The translations under genes were made by a program, and so were the position numbers. The notes under the pieces are model-generated. The model saw nothing but the letters and a program-made list of their open reading frames with translations. It was not told where the DNA came from and did no database searches. Shown here in pieces: positions 12,866 to 22,000 of a DNA stretch of 64,000 nt; position 1 is the stretch's first letter; the number at the start of each line of letters is the position of its first letter. Location of the stretch: contig NC_133025.1 of the NCBI RefSeq assembly GCF_048771995.1, positions 186,001 to 250,000 on the forward strand, written 5' to 3'. This DNA is from Taeniopygia guttata. Lineage: Eukaryota > Chordata > Aves > Passeriformes > Estrildidae.

Positions 12866-12904
12866 GATGAGCACAGTGCAAGCTGCTTCCTCCCAACTTT
12901 TGCC

Positions 12905-13924
12905 TCTGGCGTGGTTTAACATTGGCCAAATGCCAGACACCCACAAAAGTCACTCATTCACCATTCTCTACCACAGCTTGGCAGAGGAGAGAAAAATTTA
13001 ATGAAGGTTTTATGACCTGAGATGAGGACAGGGAGAAAACACTCCAAGGGCAAAATAGGTTTGACTTAGAGGTACAAAGTGAATTCATTACTAACAGAGT
13101 CAGAGGAGAATAATGAGAAATAAAATAAGCCCTTAAAACACCTTTTTTCCCCCCAACTCCTCCCTCCTTCCCACCAACAGTGCATGGGAGTTTTGGTCAT
13201 TTCATCACTGAGATTTTCTTCCACTGCTCTGGGAGAGCAGTCTTTTCCCTGTGAGACCGTGAGGTCCCTCCCATGGGAGAAGTTCTCTGAACTTCTCTGA
13301 CAGAGGTCCACTCTCATGAGCAGCAGTCCTCCCAAAACTGCTGCAGCGTGGGTCACGGTTCCACGGGGTGCAGTCCTCCAAGGCCAGGCTGCTCCAGCCT
13401 GGGAGCAGGGCTCTCTCTCCACAGGGTCTCCCACTGGATCACAGCCTCCTCCAGGCATCCACTGCTCTGGCATGGGCGCCTCCCCATGGATTGTGGGCGG
13501 ATCTCTGCATCCCCCGTGGATCCCCGTGGGCTGCAGGGGCACAGCTGCTTCACCATGGTCTCACCACGGCTGCAGAGCAATCTCAGCCCTGGAGCAGCTG
13601 GGCCAATCTGGGCCCTGGAGCAGCTCCTGCCCCTCCTTCCCCACTGACCTTGGTGTCTCCAGGTTGTCCCCTTCACATGTTCTCACCTTCTCCTCTTCTC
13701 TGGCTGGAATTGAAATTGCTCTTGACTTTGTTTTGACTTCCTTCTTAAATCACAGAGGTGTTACCATCATCTCTCATTAGCCAGCCTTGGCCAGCAGCAC
13801 GTCCATTGTCAGAGCCACCAGAGATTGGCTCTGCTGGACATGATGGAAGCTTCCAGCAGCTTCTCACAGAAGCCCCCTCTGTGCCCCCCTGCTACCAAAA
13901 AACAGGCCATGCAAGACCAACACA
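12905..13924 (+). mobile_element. Solo LTR (about 1 kb, fossil) just after HCLS1
   Basis: Begins near GCGTGGTTTAACATTGGCC and ends near CAAGACCAACACA. The internal run of short CCACGGGGTGCAGTCCTCC-type modules and the TTCCAGCAGCTTCTCACAGA segment near the end are typical of a long avian ERV LTR family. No gag, pol or env sequence is attached. The LTR begins about 40 bp after the HCLS1 stop codon and carries AATAAA at 13119-13124. Confidence 0.65.
13119..13124 (+). terminator. HCLS1: Candidate HCLS1 poly(A) signal supplied by an LTR
   Basis: AATAAA 254 nt after the HCLS1 stop, inside the LTR. No AATAAA or ATTAAA was seen between the stop and the LTR. Other plus-strand AATAAA sites lie near 15011 and at 16655-16660, so the true end is uncertain. 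Confidence 0.4.
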
Positions 13925-14285
13925 TTCCACCTCATGCCTCTGTGAATCACAAATTTAAGAAGAAAATCAAAACAAAGTGGGCATAGTTTGTTTGTTTTTT
14001 TCCTAGCCGGAGAAGTGGGGGATGTGAGAACATGTGAAGGAGACAACCTGGAGACAGCAAGGTCAGTGGGGAAGGAAGGGCAGGAGGTGCTCCAGGTGCC
14101 AGACCTGAGACTCCTCTGCAGGCTGTAATGAGACCATGGTGTGAAGTGTTTTCTCACAGTCCTTATCTCAACTCATGAACCCTTAATTTAATTTTTTCCC
14201 CTCCTCTGTGGCAGGGGAGGGTGAGTGAGTGACTTTTGTTGGTGCCTGGCATTTGGCCAGTGTCAAATCATGGCAGACTGTCTCT
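13925..14285 (-). mobile_element. Inverted partial copy of the same LTR family (fossil)
   Basis: 14221-14285 is the reverse complement of the start of the neighbouring LTR (about 12913-12960), and 14010-14110 is the reverse complement of about 13614-13710. The two copies lie tail to tail. This copy is shorter than its neighbour and only a fragment of the family. Confidence 0.6.
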
Positions 14286-16315
14286 GCTTCAGCCTTTCCT
14301 GTGTTATCAGCTTCATTCGGCTCAGCTTGGTATATCCACATTCAGAGAAATATCAAGGAGCAAACTGGAAGTGCCAGAGGGAATGTTTTGTCTTATGCCC
14401 AAGAGGATTTTGATTCCCATCCACTTCCAGGTGGGAAAGTTGGGATGGTGTAAGAGCGTATGAGTGCAATGCAAGGTCTCTTCTATCTAGGCTGCCCCAC
14501 CTGTCAGCCAGCAAGTTTGCAGGAGTGTGTCCTGTTCCCAGTAGGGCAATTCCCAGAGCAGAAATACCAAATCTAGTCCAGGCAAGGCAGAAGGGATATG
14601 AGCTGTGGGACCTTTGTCAGTTGCTGTGGCCCTGGATCTCATCCTAGTCAGGGGTTAAGGAAAAGAGTGCTGGGAACACCAAACTGGTGTTTATTCCAAG
14701 GAAGGGTTTCCATTTTTAGGATGAGCCATGTTTGCAGCATGGACCAGAGAAACATGAACGTGGTCTGTATGACCCTTGTGGGCACAGGTGTGTCTGTCCC
14801 CGGGGCTGTGCCCTCCCTCCCAGCTTCTGCTCTGGCTTGGCTCAAACTGAGTCCAGTGATTCTGTGACAGCTCATGTCCCCTGTGCCTGCTGGAGGCTCC
14901 TGAAGAGCTTGACTCTCCATCACAGATGTGAGCAAAAGTCTGGGCAGGTGGGAAGCAGGACAGGAGGAAACATGTTATTGCTAATGTTTAAAACAGTTTT
15001 CAGAAATGCAAAATAAAGCCCTCTCTCAAGCCAGTACCTTTTAGGTGGATGTTCAGCTGTGGGAATTGTTCCTCTGTGGGATGCAGGTACCATCACAGCA
15101 GGAATAAACCAGGGACATCTGAGCATCTGAGTAGAACATCACCTGAGGGGCTGTGGGAGCACACCTGAGGGACTGAGGGGCTGTGGGAGCACACCTGAAG
15201 GGCTGCAGGAACACCTGAGGGGCTGTGGGAGCACACCCCAGTTGCTGCCACTGCCAGCAGTGTGTGCAGGGGGTCCCGGTGTGACACTAAAGCTTTAGTG
15301 TTCAGTGTGGTTCACAGGTGAGTTCTGGAGCACTCTGCAGCTGACCAGGCCTGTACTGCCTGGGCAGGAGTGTGGCACTCCTGCTCAGCGTTTGATCCTG
15401 GGAACACCCAATGACTGTCTGTCACAGGAAAAGTGCATTGAGGTTCAGGTTAAAAATTATCAATTTTAATGTAATCTTTCCAGGAGTTTCTTGTTTGGGT
15501 TTCTGTTGGTTGGCTTTGGGGTTTTTGTTTGGAGTGATTTGGGTCTTTTGTTTCTCTGAGGCAGCTTCCCCAGTCTTTTTCCTTGTGTGGTTTCTGCTGT
15601 TTCCTGCTGTCCCCTTCCAGGGGCTCCTCAGAAAGTGTTCCCTGGTCAGACTCTGATGTGTCCAGTGACACTGGACTGAGGGTGCTTCAAGGGATTTTTA
15701 GAATCCAGAAGGGTGTATAGCAAGGAGAGCTGGGGGCTCACAGCCTATCTGGATAGGAGCAACAGCCCAACCCAACAGGCGGGTTACAGAAACATTTCTT
15801 TCCCTGAAGAGTAAAATCAGCATGTGTTGTGCACTGAGAAATGGCAAACTGCTCCCAACAAGGCTGTGTGCCTCCTAGTCCCAGTTCTGACTCTGCACTG
15901 GGTTGCTTTGGGAACAGATTGGATACTGTTTGATATCTCTTGGTAACTGAGATACAGATGAGCATGTTTGGGTCCAGCTTACGTAGGTTGTGTGACTGCA
16001 GGTGTCACCTGCCTGTGTCATCTCCCTCGCCCCAGTGAGCCCCTGCTCCTGGCTCTGCTGCAGTGCTGGACGCTGCTGTGCCTCATGTGCACACCTGCAG
16101 ATTTGGCCACTGCCGTCACAGCCACAGAATCATTTGAGCTTGGGCCCAGCTGAAGACCCCTAGCCAGTCCTCAGGCAGTCACCCAGAGCCACAGCACACA
16201 CAACAGCTGCACAGGGAAATTTTTCTGGCCATAAAGCAAAGCATTTCTGGAGTTCAGTGCCACCAGCTCTCAGCTCAGTGCTGAGACCTCTGTGTCTCAG
16301 TGCAGCACTGAGGCC
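14286..16315. other. Intergenic, no gene seen
   Basis: No conserved exon or long frame with plausible splice sites was recognised. It holds the minisatellite at about 15131-15240 and a plus-strand AATAAA near 15011, which could be an older HCLS1 3' end. The rest is ordinary non-repetitive sequence. Confidence 0.5.
15131..15240. repeat. Short minisatellite
   Basis: About four imperfect copies of a GGGGCTGTGGGAGCACACCT / GAGG-type unit, roughly 25-35 nt each. The units vary in length. No gene overlaps. Confidence 0.7.
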
Positions 16316-16659
16316 ATGGGTGGCCTGTGCAAGCTGCTGTGCCTATGTACAGAGTGCTGCAGAGCCTCCCTGGCAGCCTGGGGAAACCCAGCAGACATCA
16401 GATTTGAAGCCAAGGTACGTGGGGACAGTGGGTGGTGGGACAGCCCCTCTTGCCCAGGTCAGGTTTTGCAGTCAAAGTCCCTTGTTCTGCACAGGGCCTG
16501 ACTCAAGGCCTGGGGCAGTCCTGAGGCAGAGCCTGTGGCTATGCTCAGGGCCAGCACGTGTCTGGCTCCACATGAATTTGCTTTTTGCAGAGTTCCCTGG
16601 CAGTAGTACAGCTGCAGCACGTCCTCTGCCAAGCTCAGCACGTGGCATCCAGAAAATAA
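16316..16659 (+). CDS. Candidate small two-exon transcript, 55 aa (unrecognised)
   Basis: ATG in a strong context (GAGGCCATGGG) at 16316 opens a 33-codon exon ending at 16414 with donor GTACGT. A good acceptor (CTTTTTGCAG) at 16590 starts a second exon in the same phase that stops at TAA 16657-16659. That stop is embedded in AATAAA (16655-16660). The N-terminus is MGGLCKLLCLCTECC, a Gly-2, Cys-rich start like some lipid-modified proteins. I know no relative. It could equally be a non-coding 3' exon or chance; a signal at 16249-16300 (TGTGTCTCAG) could be an upstream acceptor. Confidence 0.2.
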
Positions 16660-16660
16660 A
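16655..16660 (+). terminator. Plus-strand poly(A) signal
   Basis: AATAAA followed within 30-40 nt by T/GT-rich sequence (TTGTTCCTGAGTTTATTTTGG). It would end the small candidate transcript or a long HCLS1 3' UTR. It faces a minus-strand signal 35 nt away. Confidence 0.45.
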
Positions 16661-16694
16661 GACAGAATCCTGGACCTGTAACCTTGTTCCTGAG

Positions 16695-16700
16695 TTTATT
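16695..16700 (-). terminator. Minus-strand poly(A) signal for the olfactory receptor
   Basis: TTTATT on the plus strand is AATAAA on the minus strand, about 165 nt past the receptor's stop codon. Position and orientation fit its 3' end. Confidence 0.5.
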
Positions 16701-16865
16701 TTGGCATTCTGCTCTCAGTGATGTGCCGTGGGTGAGATGAGTGGTGGCAGTGTGCCATGTGCTTGGGCTGGGGGCCCCAGGCTCGCTGTGCTGTCACAGA
16801 CGTCCCACGGATGGACATTGCAGTGGCAGCACTGTGTCGGCAGCCTGTGGCAGCCCTGGCACTGC

Positions 16866-17813
16866 TCAGGCGTTGTTGCCTGGGGAGCCTGGTGTGGCAC
16901 TCACCCGCACAGCCTTCCGCAGGGCCCCCCACACCTCCTGGTTGCGGAGGCTGTAGACGAGGGGGTTCAGCATGGGGATGATGATGCAGTACAACACAGA
17001 GACCAGCGTGTCAGCTGCCGGGGAGTAGCCCGAGCTGGGCCGGTTGTAGTTCAGGTTGGCTGCCACGAAGTACAGGGTGACCACGATCAGGTGTGCAGAG
17101 CAGGTGGAGAAGGCCTTGCGCCGGCTGGTGGCCAGCGGCATCCCAAGGACAGTGGCCAGGATGCAAAGGTAGGAGATGATGACGAGCAGGAAGGGACCGA
17201 GGCCCACAAAGATGCTGGAGACATGGAGGGCCAGCTCGTTGGGGCGGGTGTCGCCACAGGCGGCCCCCAGCAGCGGCGGCACATCGCAGAAGATGTGCTG
17301 GAGCTGGGCGGCCCCGCAGAAGGAGAGCCGGGCCACCAGGAGGGTGTGCAGGGCCGAGTCCAGCAGCCCCCAGAGCCAGCAGCCGGCAGCGGCGCTGGCA
17401 CAGGTGCTGGGGCGCAGGGCCTGGCTGTAGCGCAGGGGCCGGCACACAGCGGCCAAGCGGTCGAAGGCCATGACGGCCAGCAGCGCACACTCAGCCCCCG
17501 CGCACCACATCAGCAGGAACGTCTGCGCCAGGCACCCCCTGTAGGAGATGGTCGCCTGCGAGCGCAGGGCGTTCGCCAGGATCTTGGGCACCGTCACTGA
17601 TGAGTAGCAAAGGTCCAGGCAGGACAGGTGACTCAGGAAGAAGTACATGGGGCTGTGGAGGTGGGGATCCAGGGACACGAGGAAAAGTATTGCAGAGTTT
17701 CCCAGCAGCGTGGCCAGGTAAATGGCCAGGAAAAGAGCAAAGAGGAAAGGCCGGCCGTGGGAAAAGCCCAGGAGCACAAACTCTGTCACCTGTGTCTGGT
17801 TCGTACCTGCCAT
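16866..17813 (-). CDS. Olfactory receptor, class II, single exon, intact
   Basis: A 315-aa seven-helix receptor. The ATG at 17813 (MAGTNQTQVTEFVLLGF) is chosen over an upstream in-frame ATG at 17891 because it gives the usual short N-terminus with an N-glycosylation site (NQT). Family marks in order: LLGN in TM1, HSPMYFFLSHLS in TM2, MAFDRLAAVCRPLRY at the end of TM3, KAFSTCSAHL in TM6 and PMLNPLVYSLRN in TM7, with cysteines placed for the extracellular disulfides. The usual MAYDRYVAIC is changed to MAFDRLAAVC, so the DRY arginine is kept but the Tyr is Leu. The best remembered similarity is to OR2/OR13-type receptors, not to the expanded OR14 group of birds, but the subfamily is uncertain. 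No frame break is seen, and no second receptor lies in the window. Confidence 0.92.
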   Translation of the reverse strand: MAGTNQTQVTEFVLLGFSHGRPFLFALFLAIYLATLLGNSAILFLVSLDPHLHSPMYFFLSHLSCLDLCYSSVTVPKILANALRSQATISYRGCLAQTFLLMWCAGAECALLAVMAFDRLAAVCRPLRYSQALRPSTCASAAAGCWLWGLLDSALHTLLVARLSFCGAAQLQHIFCDVPPLLGAACGDTRPNELALHVSSIFVGLGPFLLVIISYLCILATVLGMPLATSRRKAFSTCSAHLIVVTLYFVAANLNYNRPSSGYSPAADTLVSVLYCIIIPMLNPLVYSLRNQEVWGALRKAVRVSATPGSPGNNA

Positions 17814-17891
17814 GGGGCAAGCTGGGTCAGGGTGTGGGCAGAAGTGAGCCCTGAGGAGGAAGGGGGACTGTGAGCTGGGGGAGAAGAGCAC

Positions 17892-18698
17892 AGCCCCCCA
17901 TGAGGCAAGGGGGTCCCTAGTGGTACGGCTCTGATCCCATCTCCCTGGTGGTTGGAACTTTCCTGGGTCCAGACTTCACAGACGCTGGGATTTTGGAGTC
18001 CAAAGAGCTGCCGTTCCACGTTGGGTACCTGACTGCAGAAGAAGCACACAGAGAAACCCAGGAGCAGAGGGCATCCACCCACACCTCTTGGAGTTCTTTG
18101 TCTACCCAGCCCCTCCTATTCCAAGCATGTGTCTCTCCCCCTCCTGGATGTATTTACAGCAAGGAAATGTTTCCCTGCCCCTGGTCAGTCACAGCATTCC
18201 CTGGGTGCCACAGTCACTGAGCTTGCTCTTCCCCAGCCCTGGGCTGGGGACATGGCATCACCCTGTACCAGTTAATTTTTTCTTTTCTTTATCCTGTTTC
18301 CTGCTCTGTTATAACCAGCTGTCACAAACAAGGGTTCCACTTAAAAAAGTACAGGTTCCAACAAAGAGCAACTCATCACATGGGGTTTGTTGAGCCCCAG
18401 GAAAATTTAAGCCAGCAGGGATCTCCTGGCCTGGAATCCCTACCTTTTTTCCATCATCCTATTTCAATTTTCACCCTGACACAAGGGATTTGCTCACTGT
18501 CACAGGGAGGTGTGATCACCATGTCCAAGAGATGGAGGAGGCCTGAGGAAGCATTTCTGGTTCAGAACTTCAGCCAGGGACTGATGGGGGTGGCGTGTGC
18601 AGGGCACACATGGCCAGGGCTGCTGCTGCCCACCCTGCCCCCACCATGGACTCCATGGGAGGGGGGCAAGGTGCTTCAGTGGGCAAATGCAGTCAGGA
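17892..18698. other. Receptor upstream region, nothing definite
   Basis: This is the 5' flank of the olfactory receptor on the minus strand, where its non-coding first exon and promoter would be expected. I could not place either. No repeats or other genes were recognised. Confidence 0.4.
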
Positions 18699-19026
18699 AA
18701 TAAAGAAAAGGAAGAAAGAAAGGGGAAAAAGGAAAAAAAAGGAAAAAAAGGAAAAAAAGGAAAAAAAGGAAGGAAGGAAGGAAGGAAGGAAGGAAGGAAG
18801 GAAGGAAGGAAGGAAGGAAGGAAGGAAGGAAGGAAGGAAGGAAGGAAGGAAGGAAGGAAGGAAGGAAGGAAGGAAGGAAGGAAGGAAGGAAGGAAGGAAG
18901 GAAGGAAGGAAGGAAGGAAGGAAGGAAGGAAGGAAGGAAGGAAGGAAGGAAGGAAGGAAGGAAGGAAGGAAGGAAGGAAGGAAGGAAGGAAGGAAGGAAG
19001 GAAGGAAGGAAGGAAGGAAGGAAGAA
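18699..19026. repeat. (AAGG)n microsatellite in a 330-nt pure purine tract
   Basis: From about 18769 to 19024 the plus strand is an almost perfect (AAGG)n run of about 64 units. An irregular purine run of AAAAAGG and GAAAG blocks (18699-18768) precedes it. Every base from about 18699 to 19026 is A or G. Mirror symmetry of this kind can form intramolecular triplex. Poly-Lys/Glu/Gly and Phe/Leu/Pro/Ser frames through it are artefacts of the repeat. Confidence 0.98.
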
Positions 19027-22000
19027 GCATCCCCTTGCTCTTTATAAAAGTACTTTTAGCAACAGAAGTCAAATGTCATATCTGTTCAGGACATTAACAA
19101 ATCTGATTTGATTTCAGGTTGGTTCCCTTGCTTTAGACCTATTAATCTGATTTTAATTTCCCTGCCCTAAGCCTGTATCTGTGTATCTGTCATGCATTTA
19201 TAACCTTAAGTGCTGGAGAATTCACTGCTTCTGGTGGGAGTTTGTTTCTTATAGCTGCTTACCACAGGAAACTGTCAAAGAACTGTTAAAATTATGCACT
19301 TTTGCCTGTTGGAATTGCTCCATTGTCAGTTCTGTCTCATTCATAACTTTCAGATCCTCCAGCTGAAGACTATCCTGTTCTGAGGGTATTTTCTCCCTGT
19401 GCACTGGAAGCAATACCAGGATTTGCTAAGCAGAAGCAAAATAAAGTTCTGAATAATTTCTCTTTCACATGCTAGTTTTTCAACATTAAAATGAAAAAAA
19501 AAAAACAAACTTTGAGAGGAAAATGTTCAGTCAGAAGAGGAGTTCTTCCTAGCCTGGCACAGTGACATCCTAACTTGTCTCTTGTCACTCCATCCAGGAT
19601 GTGCCAGGCTGGGAAACCTCTGTGTGGCTGAGCTCTCAAGTAGTTGCACAGATCAATATATTCTTTAACTACTTATTCTGCACACTTTGGGGTTTCTTAA
19701 ATTACTAATTCTGCACATATTGGAGAGGGACACAAGGACTGTATCATCCAATGGTCTGGAAATCTCAGACTGTTGCTTTTCCTCCAGCTCCAGGCTGAAC
19801 CAAGGACATTTTGATGAAGGAGTAGCCCAGCCTGCCTGTCCTAGTGCTGCTGGGAGAGAGTGCTGGGGGTTGAACAGTGGGGGAGCCCATGGTGCTGCTC
19901 CCCAGGAAGTGCCTCCTGCCTCCACTGTCCCTACTGCAGTGCCACACAGCCTGCACACGGATCTGTGCTCACTGGAAATTCAGGTTGTGTGAGCTGCCAC
20001 AGCACTCAGGCAGCTGATTTGTCAGGGCACGGGTACCATGCAGTGTGGGGTGAGAGGGGAAGGCTCTGTCCAGGACCTGCCTGGATGCTGCTCCCACTGA
20101 CCTGTTCATCAGAGGCAGGAGGAGGAGGAATAGGGACTTCAGGAACCAGAGTGATAAAAATGTGAATAAATTCAGTAGTAGGAGCTTGGAAATACAAGGG
20201 TTAGTCACCTGTTCATGCTCCAAGCTGGGGCTCAACGCCTGGAAAAAGAGCAGGTGAGCAAGAGGAAAGTAAGCCCACCACAGCAGGAAGTGAACCTTGA
20301 GCCCTGCAGCGACCCTGTGTGGCACAGCATGCAGGGAATGGTTAATGTCACTGCAGGAGGGACAGCAAGGGCTGGAGAGCTCATCTGGTGCCCTCCCCAT
20401 GCTGACAAATCCAGCCTAGATTGGACATGCGGCTGCGGGGCTGTGGAGCAGCCACAGGAACGTGCAGAGGAATGACCCCGAGTTTCACCCTAGTGAGGAG
20501 CAGTAGCAGTCAGCAAACACAGCCACAGTTCAGAGATGCCAGATTTAATCCATTTGTCTTCAGACATCCTGCACACCAAGGAATAGGAAGATACGGGAGA
20601 AGAATCTCCCTGTTCCCCCTGGGCTGCGCAGGGCTGAGCCTGGAAAGAGCCTCCACCTTGCTCGACCCTTTTCCTCCCTCTCTCACCTGCACTGAAGGGG
20701 ATTTCTTGTGGTAACTACAGCCTGAGCAGGTGTTACCCTGTGCAGGTCCCAGAGCAGGTACACACACCTCTGCCCGGGTAGACAAGGCCAGAAAGGCTGG
20801 ATGGGGAGCAGAGAGGGAACACGAATGCCACCAGTGCCAGACAGGTTCCTGTCCTTCCCTCAGGACATGGGAGGGATCTTTGTGACAGTGACATACGAGC
20901 CAGCAGACCCAGCCATGCTGGTTCAGGAGCTCATATGTGCTCCGTACCCACACAGGGAAGCTGCTCCTGCAGGAGGGTGTGTTCTCCTCACCAAGCCACT
21001 GCACCTGTACTCACTCAGGTGAGCAGAGCATGTAGCCTGGAGCATTCAGCCCTAGGAGGTGGGGTCCTGAGCCTTGGGCACAGCCATGGCCCAGTGCGAG
21101 GGCACGGCTGAATTGAGGGAGCAGATAACAACACAGGATTAATTTCTCTTGGAAAGGACTGGATGCCTCTATTGGAGGCAGCAGCAGCCACAGCCTGCCC
21201 AGAGCACCCAGAGCCCTGGGGGCCAGCACCAGGTTCCCCCAGAAGTGCATGACAGGTTCCTGGTGAAGCCTTGCCCTCTCACCCCTCCTCCCCTCCACAG
21301 CCAAGAGCAGAGACTGGATGGCACCTAGTCCTTAGTAAGCTGTCCCCAGGTGCTGCCCTATGTTCCATGTCCCAGCCATGCCCCAGGTACAGTACGTCTT
21401 ACCTGCATGACAGGAGCCCGTGTGTCCTCAGAGATGTAAGCGCAGCAAAGGCTTTTAACCCTGCAGGGGCCCTGGGGAGAGGCTTTCAGAGGTGGCTCCT
21501 GCTCAGGGACAGGAGCGAGGAGCAGCACCCAGCAGCCTGCAGCAGTGGGATCTGAGCCCACGGGACCAAGCCCTTGTGACACAGCACACATGCTGACCTC
21601 CAGCCTTGCTCCAGGCTGTGCCAGGTGCTGACCAGTGCCGGAGTCTGCTCCAGCCTTGCAGCTCTTTGGCACCTGGGCACGGGAGGAGGCTGCTGGAGGG
21701 GCTGGGAGCTGCCGTTCCTGGGCACCAAGTCCTTCCTACAGCCCCATCTTACCTGTTGCAGGGCCGTGAGGTGCCTGCAGCTGCCACTGCCAGCAGAGAG
21801 GAGCAGTGATGGGGGCTGGCCTTTGGCCGAGCTGGCAGCACCACAGCTGTCGGGCACAGCAGGAGGTGGCTGCACGGCACCTGCACTCCCTGTGCTCTCA
21901 CCACCCGTGCTAACCGTGCCCACTCAGCCCGAGGCACGGCTCTGTGGGGGAGATGTGTGGTCCAGAGGCCTGGGAGAGGACTTGGACAGGAGGGACAGAG

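Noticed and set aside
17814-17891. Longer start for the olfactory receptor
   Set aside because: The extra 26 residues are not like any receptor N-terminus; the internal ATG gives the standard length.
18500-19097. KEGR- and LPSF-repeat proteins
   Set aside because: Simple translation of the (AAGG)n microsatellite.
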